From assembly GCA_021812745.1 (NCBI GenBank), contig JAKAMS010000021.1:1-15167 (forward strand): a stretch of 15,167 nucleotides of DNA, given 5' to 3'. Source of the DNA: Bacteroidota bacterium. Its GTDB lineage: Bacteria; Bacteroidota; Ignavibacteria; Ignavibacteriales; Melioribacteraceae. Both the position numbers and the translations under genes were made by a program. The notes beneath the pieces are model-generated. The model was not told the origin of the DNA. It worked only from the letters and a program-made list of their open reading frames with translations, and made no database searches. Position 1 is the stretch's first letter. The number at the start of each line of letters is the position of its first letter. Below are positions 8,165 through 14,149 of the stretch, one piece after another.

Positions 8165-9493
8165 TTAAAATCCTCTGCCAGGACCGCGGTTACCACCCTG
8201 AGTTGGGTTAAATGGATTTGTACTTGCCGAAGCAGCAGGAGAGTCATCCTCAATAATTCCGGTAATAACTTTCATTCCTTCTTTTAGATTTCTGCTTCTA
8301 ACAATTTCTGTATTTTTTCCATCTGTTAATCCTGCAACGAACATACCCATCTGTAATTTATTGTTTTCATCAAAGTACCAAACTCTGTTAGCATTGTTAC
8401 GTCTTCTTTGTCCGCCGTTAGCTCCGCCCGTTGCAACATTTCCGCCTCCGCCTGATCCTTGAGCAAATTGTCCTCCGCCTCTTTCTTGCATTCTTTTCTT
8501 AACGCTATCCGGTAAACTTGCCATTTCTTTTTCTCTGTTCTTTTGGTATTCAGCAACCATGTCGTCCGTAGGTTGGAACCGGAGAGCTACATTTGGAACA
8601 AGAAGAACGTTTTCTCTATTGTCAACGTAGAAATCAACAGTAGCTGTCATTCCCGGCAGTAAAAGTTTATCTTTATTCTCAGCTTTAACAACCACAACGT
8701 AGCTAACAACGTTAGATACAACATTTGGATTCAATCTGATTTGGTCCACCTCACCGTCAAACCTTTTATTTGGCTGAGATTGAACTGTGAACTGAACTTT
8801 TTGCCCCATCTTAATCTGCCCGATGTCACTTTCATCAACATTAGTTAATATGCGCATTGATGAAAGGTCTTCTGCTATTGTATAAATAGTTGGCGATGAT
8901 AAACTGGCTGCTACGGTTTGACCTTCTTCCACAGCTCTGTTTATAACTGTTCCGGAGATAGGCGCATATATATAAGCGTAGTTCAAATTTAGTTTTGCTC
9001 TTTCAAGAGCAGTCACAGCAGATTTTTTAGCTGCAAGTAATACTTGCACATTTGTTTTGGATGCAATAAAATCAACTTCGTTCATAAAACTCTTTTCATA
9101 AAGCTGTTTATTTCTTTCATGAACAGCAACAGCTTGATCGTATTGCGCATTGGCTCTATCGAGGTTAGATTGAGCATCTCTTACAGATGCTGCCAGAACT
9201 ACTGTATCTAGTACTGCAATCAACTGTCCTTTTCTAACCTGGCTATTGAAATCCACGAGTAGTCTATCAATTTTACCGGAAACTTGCGTTCCAACATCAA
9301 CAGTTTTTATCGCTTGAATTGTTCCTGAACTACTGATGATAACATTTAAATTACCTTTTGAAATCTGTGCATAGCTGAATTTTGTAGCTTTATTACCGCC
9401 TCCTAAAAACAAGAAATATGCGACTACTAATAGACCTATAGTTACTGCTGAAATAATGATTGTTTTCTTTTTCATATTTGTTCTCAAGTTCAT
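8165..9493 (-). CDS. MacA-like periplasmic adaptor (HlyD/RND membrane fusion protein)
   Basis: Inner-membrane-anchored adaptor that bridges the ABC permease and the TolC-like channel. Order of parts: a membrane anchor at about 11-30; lipoyl half-motifs at about 63-97 and 174-208 (the latter with YAPISGTVINRAVEEGQ); a long alpha-helical hairpin at about 100-171 that should contact the channel; a beta-barrel domain with NVDESDIGQIKMGQ; and a membrane-proximal domain. Near 338-369 there is an unusual insert rich in Gly, Ala, Gln and Arg (about 8385-8480), followed by NRVWYFDENNKLQM, and the C-terminus is again Gly/Arg rich. ATG 9493 has no clear ribosome site; Met7 at 9475, giving MKKKTIIISAVTIGLL, is an equally good start. 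It lies 24 bases after the Spy-like gene and 14 before the ATPase. The family call is firm; MacA versus a related adaptor is from context. Confidence 0.92.
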   Translation of the reverse strand: MNLRTNMKKKTIIISAVTIGLLVVAYFLFLGGGNKATKFSYAQISKGNLNVIISSSGTIQAIKTVDVGTQVSGKIDRLLVDFNSQVRKGQLIAVLDTVVLAASVRDAQSNLDRANAQYDQAVAVHERNKQLYEKSFMNEVDFIASKTNVQVLLAAKKSAVTALERAKLNLNYAYIYAPISGTVINRAVEEGQTVAASLSSPTIYTIAEDLSSMRILTNVDESDIGQIKMGQKVQFTVQSQPNKRFDGEVDQIRLNPNVVSNVVSYVVVVKAENKDKLLLPGMTATVDFYVDNRENVLLVPNVALRFQPTDDMVAEYQKNREKEMASLPDSVKKRMQERGGGQFAQGSGGGGNVATGGANGGQRRRNNANRVWYFDENNKLQMGMFVAGLTDGKNTEIVRSRNLKEGMKVITGIIEDDSPAASASTNPFNPTQGGNRGPGRGF

Positions 9494-9517
9494 GTATGAT
9501 TTTTAATTAGAAAAAAA

Positions 9518-9874
9518 TTATTGCTGTCTGTTTCTGCCTTGTTCCTGCATTCTGTTCTTTCTTTCCTCTACCATTTTTTTGAGCTCTACCTTCTGATCCG
9601 GTTTTAAGATTTTCATGATCTCATCATTTGTTCCTTGGTTGATTTTCATCATTTCTTCTCTAAAATTGTCTCTGTTACCGCTGTCTCTCATCTCTTGCAT
9701 CTTCTTTTCTGCCTTAACTAAAATGGCATCAACTTTTTTTGTCTGATCTGCATTCAATTTGAGTCTTTCTTGATATTGTTTAACTCTTTCTTCGTGCGTC
9801 ATACGTCCTTGGGCGATCATAGCCGTTGAAGAGACTAGAAGAATTAAAGCGAAAAATAAAATTACTCGTTTCAT
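9518..9874 (-). CDS. Small Spy/CpxP-like periplasmic protein
   Basis: Small secreted helical protein of 118 residues, first in the efflux operon. It starts with a signal peptide (MKRVILFFALILLVSSTAMI, probable cleavage after Ala21). The mature part is almost entirely charged helix with many Lys, Glu, Arg and Met residues, and contains LKLNADQTKKVDAI, which resembles the LTxxQ motif of the Spy/CpxP group; a second similar helix follows (ILKPDQKVELKKMVEERK). Spy and CpxP are periplasmic envelope-stress proteins, Spy acting as an ATP-independent chaperone. Such proteins often accompany efflux or metal-resistance operons. GGAG 6 bases before ATG 9874 supports the start. No metal-binding His or Cys cluster is seen, although Met is abundant. 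Assignment is by composition and a short motif, so it is less certain than for its neighbours. Confidence 0.75.
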   Translation of the reverse strand: MKRVILFFALILLVSSTAMIAQGRMTHEERVKQYQERLKLNADQTKKVDAILVKAEKKMQEMRDSGNRDNFREEMMKINQGTNDEIMKILKPDQKVELKKMVEERKNRMQEQGRNRQQ

Positions 9875-10132
9875 TTTTTACTCCATATTAAGTTTGTTCA
9901 TAAAAAAATTTTTTCAGCCGGTTATATTTTGTTCACAGCTTATACACATTGTAAATAGCACTGGTTTAATCAAAAATTATTTACAAAAGTTGTCGTATTT
10001 ATCTTACAATTTTCTATTTCTGCATATTTGCTAAAATTTGTGCACTATTATTAGCTATGTTACGGTTAATAGTCCAGCAGAGGAAAAATTTTTAAGATTT
10101 TTTAACATTTGAAAAGGGTGTTGGAGTAAGAC

Positions 10133-10165
10133 TTCGCAATTCTATTTTGCATTTTCTTATATTTG
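10133..10165 (+). promoter_or_regulatory. Candidate promoter of the Bat operon
   Basis: TATATTTG at 10158-10165 matches the Bacteroidota -7 consensus TAnnTTTG exactly. TTCG at 10133-10136, 21 bases before it, is an imperfect match to the -33 element TTTG. Transcription would begin near 10172 and leave a leader of about 100 bases before moxR. This is a pattern match only, and the consensus may not apply to this lineage. Confidence 0.3.
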
Positions 10166-10174
10166 CCCGGCAAA

Positions 10175-10239
10175 AAAATCTACAGCTGTTAACAGATTTT
10201 AACTAATTCTACGAAACCCAATCGAGTTTCGGTTTGTAG
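10175..10239 (+). repeat. Inverted repeats in the moxR leader
   Basis: Three symmetric elements lie in a row. AAAATCT (10175-10181) pairs with AGATTTT (10194-10200). Within this lies the perfect 10-base palindrome CTGTTAACAG (10186-10195). Downstream, CTAC-G-AAACC (10209-10218) pairs with GGTTTGTAG (10231-10239), leaving one bulged G; GAAAC and GTTTC inside it offer an alternative stem. They could be operator sites or mRNA structure; no T-tract follows, so they are not a terminator. Confidence 0.5.
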
Positions 10240-10265
10240 AAAAACATAAGAATTATAAAAACAGT

Positions 10266-10270
10266 GAGGG
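10266..10270 (+). promoter_or_regulatory. Ribosome binding site fixing the TTG start of moxR
   Basis: GAGGG ends 6 bases before TTG 10277. No ATG occurs in frame until deep inside the ATPase domain, so this site decides the start. Confidence 0.7.
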
Positions 10271-10276
10271 TTCAAA

Positions 10277-11260
10277 TTGGATATTACAGCACTCAATGAA
10301 AAAATTAGAAGAGAGAGCGAGTTCATTGATCTTCTTTTCAACGAAATTGGTAAGACAATTGTTGGGCAGAAAACAATGCTTGAGCGTCTTGTTGTTGGCT
10401 TACTTGGTAACGGACACGTTTTGCTTGAAGGTGTGCCGGGTTTAGCAAAAACTCTTGCAATCAAATCTCTCGCAGCTTCAATGAAAGCAAAATTTCAGCG
10501 CATACAATTTACCCCGGATCTTCTTCCGGCAGATTTAATTGGAACATTAATCTATAATCAAAAAGATGGAAACTTTGCTATTAAGAAGGGTCCAATCTTT
10601 TCGAACTTTATTCTTGCCGATGAAATTAACCGCGCACCCGCTAAAGTCCAAAGTGCTCTTCTTGAAGCAATGCAGGAACGGCAAGTTACAATCGGTGAAT
10701 CAACTTTTAAGTTAGATGACCCGTTTCTAGTTCTTGCCACACAAAATCCTATTGAGCAAGAAGGAACATATCCTTTGCCGGAAGCTCAAGTAGACCGTTT
10801 TATGCTGAAGGTTAAGATTACTTATCCAAGCCGCGAAGAAGAACAGAAAATTATGAAGATGAATACAACTTCCGATAATCCAACAATTAATGCAGTAATA
10901 AATCCGGAAGATATTTTAAGGGCGCGCAAACTTGTTCAAGAAATTTATGTTGATGAAAAAATTGAGAAATATATTCTTGATATAGTCTTTGCAACCAGAA
11001 ACCCGAAAGATTTTGGATTAGATGAATTAACAGATTTAATTAGTTACGGAGGATCTCCCCGTGCGTCAATAAATCTTGCATTAGGTGCAAGGGCTATGGC
11101 TTTTATTCGCCGCAGAGGTTATGTAATTCCGGAAGATGTTCGTTCTATTTGCGCAGATGTAATGCGCCACCGTGTTGCGGTTACATACGAAGCAGAAGCA
11201 GAAGATATTTCTTCCGAAACAATTATCTCGAAAATTCTTAATAAAATTGAGGTTCCTTGA
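10277..11260 (+). CDS. moxR: MoxR family AAA+ ATPase
   Basis: Cytoplasmic AAA+ ATPase, thought to act as a chaperone that remodels or activates the vWA-domain proteins encoded next to it. Motifs seen: Walker A GVPGLAKT at 52-59, Walker B with Asp115-Glu116 in ILADEINRAPAKVQSALLEA, and sensor 1 with Asn157 in ATQNPIEQEGTYPLPEAQ, a wording characteristic of MoxR (AAA_3) proteins. A helical lid domain with GGSPRASINLALGARAMAF follows at about 258-276. Its 327 residues are normal for the family. Translation starts at TTG with GAGGG 6 bases upstream. It is the first gene of a five-gene plus-strand operon of Bat type and is separated by 84 bases from the DUF58 gene. The family is certain; the role in assembling the Bat complex is inferred from studied MoxR systems. 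Confidence 0.95.
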   Translation: MDITALNEKIRRESEFIDLLFNEIGKTIVGQKTMLERLVVGLLGNGHVLLEGVPGLAKTLAIKSLAASMKAKFQRIQFTPDLLPADLIGTLIYNQKDGNFAIKKGPIFSNFILADEINRAPAKVQSALLEAMQERQVTIGESTFKLDDPFLVLATQNPIEQEGTYPLPEAQVDRFMLKVKITYPSREEEQKIMKMNTTSDNPTINAVINPEDILRARKLVQEIYVDEKIEKYILDIVFATRNPKDFGLDELTDLISYGGSPRASINLALGARAMAFIRRRGYVIPEDVRSICADVMRHRVAVTYEAEAEDISSETIISKILNKIEVP

Positions 11261-11276
11261 TTTTAATTCTTAATTG

Positions 11277-11313
11277 TAATCTTGCTCTTAATCTGAAACC
11301 GAGAGCAAGATTA
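11277..11313 (+). repeat. 12-bp inverted repeat between moxR and the DUF58 gene
   Basis: TAATCTTGCTCT (11277-11288) and AGAGCAAGATTA (11302-11313) are perfect reverse complements around a 13-base loop. A purine-rich stretch, not a T-tract, follows, so it does not look like an intrinsic terminator. It could protect or attenuate the mRNA between the two genes. Confidence 0.75.
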
Positions 11314-11337
11314 AGAAAAAGAGCAAGATCAAGAAAA
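11302..11337 (+). repeat. 18-base tandem repeat in front of the DUF58 gene
   Basis: Two adjacent 18-base units, AGAGCAAGATTAAGAAAA and AGAGCAAGATCAAGAAAA (11302-11319 and 11320-11337), differ at one base. The first is also the right arm of the inverted repeat. The second ends 7 bases before ATG 11345 and thus occupies the place of a ribosome binding site. Confidence 0.8.
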
Positions 11338-11344
11338 ATATTCA

Positions 11345-12220
11345 ATGTTAACTAAAGAATTACTTAAACAGGTAAGACAAATAGAAATTCGAACGCGCGG
11401 AGTTGTGAACGATGTCTTCTCCGGTGAATACCATTCGGTTTTCAAAGGAAGGGGAATGGAATTTTCCGAAGTACGTGAATATAATTTTGGCGATGATATA
11501 CGTAATATAGACTGGAATGTTACAGCACGGTTCGGTCATCCTTATATCAAAATATTTGAAGAGGAACGTGAATTAACTGTAATGCTGCTTGTTGATATGA
11601 GCGGTTCACTCGTATTTGGCTCTGTTGAAAAAACGAAACAACAAATTGCCGCAGAATTGAGCGCAATACTTGCATTCTCTGCCTTGAAGAACAATGATAA
11701 AGTCGGATTAATTTTATTTACAGACAGAATAGAAAAATTTGTACCGCCGAGAAAAGGTAAAAGCCACTCGCTTAGAATTATAAGAGAAGTTCTTTCTTTT
11801 GAACCGGAAGGAAAGACAACAAGCATTCGTCATGCTTTAGAATATTTTAATCATACTATAAAGAAGAAAGCAATTGTATTTTTAATCTCAGATTATATTG
11901 ACAGCGGTTACGAAAAAATCTTACGCATCGTTGGCAAGAAGCATGATTTGATTGGAGTTGTTCTGAGGGATATCCGCGAGAAATCTTTAATTGATGCGGG
12001 ATTAATTAAATTCCGCGATGCTGAAACAAGTGAGATTCGTTTCTTAGATACCAGCGATAAATCAGTTCGTAAATCTATAACAGATGAACATAAGCGATGG
12101 ATGGAATACCGCCGTCAACTTTTCCTTTCGAGCAGACTGGATTCAATTGATATTGAAACTTCCGGGTCATATATAAAACCGCTTGTTGATTTCTTTAAGC
12201 TGAGGGAAAAAAGATGGTAA
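11345..12220 (+). CDS. DUF58 domain-containing protein (Bat operon)
   Basis: Protein of the DUF58 family, which nearly always lies beside moxR and has a von Willebrand factor A-like fold at its C-terminal part. The family region is clear: GEYHSVFKGRGMEFSEVREY at about 27-46, then GDDIRNIDWNVTARFGHPYIK, then a vWA-like beginning VMLLVDMSGS with a DxSxS metal-site motif at 84-88. No membrane segment is visible, so it should be cytoplasmic; 291 residues is a normal size for the short members. It probably works with MoxR as substrate or partner, but its molecular activity is not established. ATG 11345 lacks a good ribosome binding site and is preceded by a tandem repeat. The stop overlaps the next gene by 7 bases, suggesting translational coupling. 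Confidence 0.92.
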   Translation: MLTKELLKQVRQIEIRTRGVVNDVFSGEYHSVFKGRGMEFSEVREYNFGDDIRNIDWNVTARFGHPYIKIFEEERELTVMLLVDMSGSLVFGSVEKTKQQIAAELSAILAFSALKNNDKVGLILFTDRIEKFVPPRKGKSHSLRIIREVLSFEPEGKTTSIRHALEYFNHTIKKKAIVFLISDYIDSGYEKILRIVGKKHDLIGVVLRDIREKSLIDAGLIKFRDAETSEIRFLDTSDKSVRKSITDEHKRWMEYRRQLFLSSRLDSIDIETSGSYIKPLVDFFKLREKRW

Positions 12221-13164
12221 AATTCTTACGGCTCTCTTTTGTTTGGGTTCTCTTCTCTCTTTCTTTTGTAAATGCACAGAATATTTCCGTTAGTGCAACC
12301 ACAGATACAACAATTTATAAAGTCGGCGATTTTATAAAATATCAGATTGAAATAACTCACGAAAAAGGAATTGTAGTTTATCTTCCGTCGGTTAAAGACA
12401 GTATTAAAACCCTCGACTTCATTCAAGCATTGCCGGCAGAAAAAAATGAAGCCAATAATAAAGTTATTGAGCGGTACCGTTTCATCTTTTCGAAATATGA
12501 TTCGGCTCAAGTAACAATTCCCTCGGTAACAATTGCTTATACGGAATGGAACTCGGTTAAAAAAAATATAAAGACAAATCCAATTACAATCACAGTTCGA
12601 ACATTACCCGTTAATACACAGGAAGACATTCGTGATATTAAAGAGCCGCTTAAACTGCCGTTGAACTGGCTCTTAATTGGTCTGGTAGTTTTTCTGATTT
12701 TCGCATTGCTCGTTGCTGCGTATTTCATTTACAGATATTATAAGAAGAAAAATGCGTTAAAAGAAAATATTAAACCGGAAGTTAAAATTCCGCCGCATGA
12801 AGTTGCACTTGCAAAACTTGCCGAGTTGGAACAAAAGAAATTATGGCAGAATGGTTTAGTAAAACAATTTCACAGTGAAGTAACCGAAATTGTCCGTCAG
12901 TATTTTGAAGACCGATTCAACTTCCGTGCTTTGGAAATGACATCAGCAGAAATTCTTGCTGTATTAAGTTATATGGAAGACGGTAAGAAGATATCCGGAA
13001 CATCAGAAAATTTCTTTAGTAACGCGGATCTAGTGAAGTTTGCAAAATTTGAACCGATGCCTAAAATAAATGAAGAGATGATGAAGCAAGCATACGAAAT
13101 TGTCAATCAAACTATTCCGGCACCTGTACAACAAATTGTAAGCGAGGAGAAAAATGTTCAGTGA
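12214..13164 (+). CDS. BatD/DUF4381-like membrane protein of the Bat operon
   Basis: Single-pass envelope protein. Residues 1-21 are a signal peptide (cleavage after VNA), followed by about 125 residues of beta-rich periplasmic domain that begins like BatD-type domains (ISVSATTDTTIYKVGDFIKY), a membrane segment at about 152-173 bounded by KEPLKLP and YRYYKKKN, and a cytoplasmic helical tail of about 140 residues (PHEVALAKLAELEQKKLW, then VTEIVRQYFEDRFNFRALEM). The tail resembles the DUF4381 proteins found between DUF58 and BatA genes in many operons. GAGGG 7 bases upstream supports ATG 12214, which overlaps the DUF58 stop; its own stop overlaps batA by 11 bases. It may link periplasmic sensing or protein binding to the vWA proteins in the membrane; this is inference. 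Family naming is uncertain because I rely on architecture and position. Confidence 0.75.
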   Translation: MVKFLRLSFVWVLFSLSFVNAQNISVSATTDTTIYKVGDFIKYQIEITHEKGIVVYLPSVKDSIKTLDFIQALPAEKNEANNKVIERYRFIFSKYDSAQVTIPSVTIAYTEWNSVKKNIKTNPITITVRTLPVNTQEDIRDIKEPLKLPLNWLLIGLVVFLIFALLVAAYFIYRYYKKKNALKENIKPEVKIPPHEVALAKLAELEQKKLWQNGLVKQFHSEVTEIVRQYFEDRFNFRALEMTSAEILAVLSYMEDGKKISGTSENFFSNADLVKFAKFEPMPKINEEMMKQAYEIVNQTIPAPVQQIVSEEKNVQ

Positions 13165-14149
13165 TGTAACATTCGCTTATCCGTTTGTATTGTGGCTTTT
13201 GCTTCTTGTACCGGCACTTGCATACTGGTACTGGAAAAAGAAAGATAAAATTTCTCCAGATTTTACTTACTCTTCAATTCAAATATTCGGAAATATTCCA
13301 AAAAAGTTAAAAGAGAAACTTGCAGATCTTCCCGCGTGGCTAAAGATAGCTTCACTTGCTTTCTTTATAGTTGCTGCGGCTCGTCCGCAAAGTTTTTCAA
13401 GCGGAGAAAATCTTCATACTGAAGGAATTGATATTGCCATGGTGCTTGATATCTCCGGAAGTATGCTTGCCGAAGATTTTAAACCTAACCGTGTTGAAGC
13501 CGCAAAGAAAGTTATTGATGATTTTATTGCCGGAAGAACAAATGATAGAATCGGGCTTGTAATTTTTTCCGGAGAAAGTTTTACACAATGCCCGCTTACG
13601 GTAGATTATTCGGTCCTTCGTGGATTGCTCAAAGAAATTCATACCGGAATGATTGAAGACGGAACTGCAATTGGAAATGCCATTGCCAACGGTGTTAACA
13701 GATTGAAAGACAGCAAATCGAAAAGTAAAGTAATGATTCTGTTGACAGACGGCGTGAATAACCGCGGCGAGGTTGATCCTCTTACTGCGGCGCAGATAGC
13801 TCAGAAATTTGGAATAAGAATTTATACTGTCGGCGTTGGAACTGTTGGTGAAGCTCCGTACCCATTTCAAACACCTTTCGGAGTTCGATACCAGATGGTT
13901 CCGGTTGAGATTGATGAAAATATTTTGCAGCAAATAGCTAAAATCACCGGCGGAAAATATTTCCGTGCGACCGATAATAGAAAGTTAGTTCAGATTTACG
14001 ATGAGATTGACCGGTTGGAAAAAACACGTGTTGAGGTTACATCATATAGACAAGCGAAAGAACTTTTTTACGGCTGGGCATTTATCGGCTTGTTCCTTCT
14101 TGTCGCAGATATTGGTTTATCAAGAACATATTTGAGAAAACTGCCGTGA
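13154..14149 (+). CDS. batA: BatA, vWA-domain membrane protein
   Basis: Inner-membrane protein with a von Willebrand factor A domain, named for Bacteroides aerotolerance. Layout: membrane segments at about 8-26 and 62-76, a vWA domain at about 92-290, and a C-terminal segment at about 304-323. The metal-ion-dependent adhesion site is complete: DISGS at 99-103, Thr171 in DGTAIGNAI and Asp199 in LLTDGVNNRG. The sequence AAARPQ just before the domain is typical of BatA/BatB. Its 331 residues match the family. AGGAG 4 bases before ATG 13154 supports a start inside the previous gene, and the stop overlaps batB by 4 bases. BatA and BatB are thought to form membrane complexes with other Bat proteins; the link to oxygen tolerance comes from Bacteroides and is not equally supported in other bacteria. 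Confidence 0.94.
   Translation: MFSDVTFAYPFVLWLLLLVPALAYWYWKKKDKISPDFTYSSIQIFGNIPKKLKEKLADLPAWLKIASLAFFIVAAARPQSFSSGENLHTEGIDIAMVLDISGSMLAEDFKPNRVEAAKKVIDDFIAGRTNDRIGLVIFSGESFTQCPLTVDYSVLRGLLKEIHTGMIEDGTAIGNAIANGVNRLKDSKSKSKVMILLTDGVNNRGEVDPLTAAQIAQKFGIRIYTVGVGTVGEAPYPFQTPFGVRYQMVPVEIDENILQQIAKITGGKYFRATDNRKLVQIYDEIDRLEKTRVEVTSYRQAKELFYGWAFIGLFLLVADIGLSRTYLRKLP

Larger units (their letters stand above)
9875..10276. other. 402-base divergent intergenic region between efflux and Bat operons
   Basis: No credible gene is present. The region is very AT rich and must hold the promoters of both operons, which start at its two ends. Candidate elements on the right side are listed separately. On the left side I see GGAG of the Spy-like gene but no convincing promoter hexamers for the minus strand. 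Confidence 0.7.

Noticed and set aside
8326..8556. 76-residue open frame on the minus strand in another frame of the adaptor
   Set aside because: It arises from the low-complexity Gly-rich coding stretch; the composition has no family signal.
10057..10095. 12-codon plus-strand frame in the intergenic region (ATG 10057)
   Set aside because: No ribosome binding site and no sign of an export or leader-peptide pattern; expected by chance in AT-rich DNA.
10189..10464. 91-residue minus-strand frame across the moxR start
   Set aside because: Antisense to the Walker A region of moxR and overlapping its leader; the protein has no plausible domain.
11277..11337. Intrinsic terminator after moxR
   Set aside because: The hairpin is strong, but a purine-rich run follows it on the plus strand instead of a T-tract, and the downstream genes belong to the same functional operon.
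13397..13933. 178-residue open frame on the minus strand inside batA
   Set aside because: It lies fully antisense to a clear vWA gene with intact motifs, has no recognisable domain and no ribosome site; a frame shadow.
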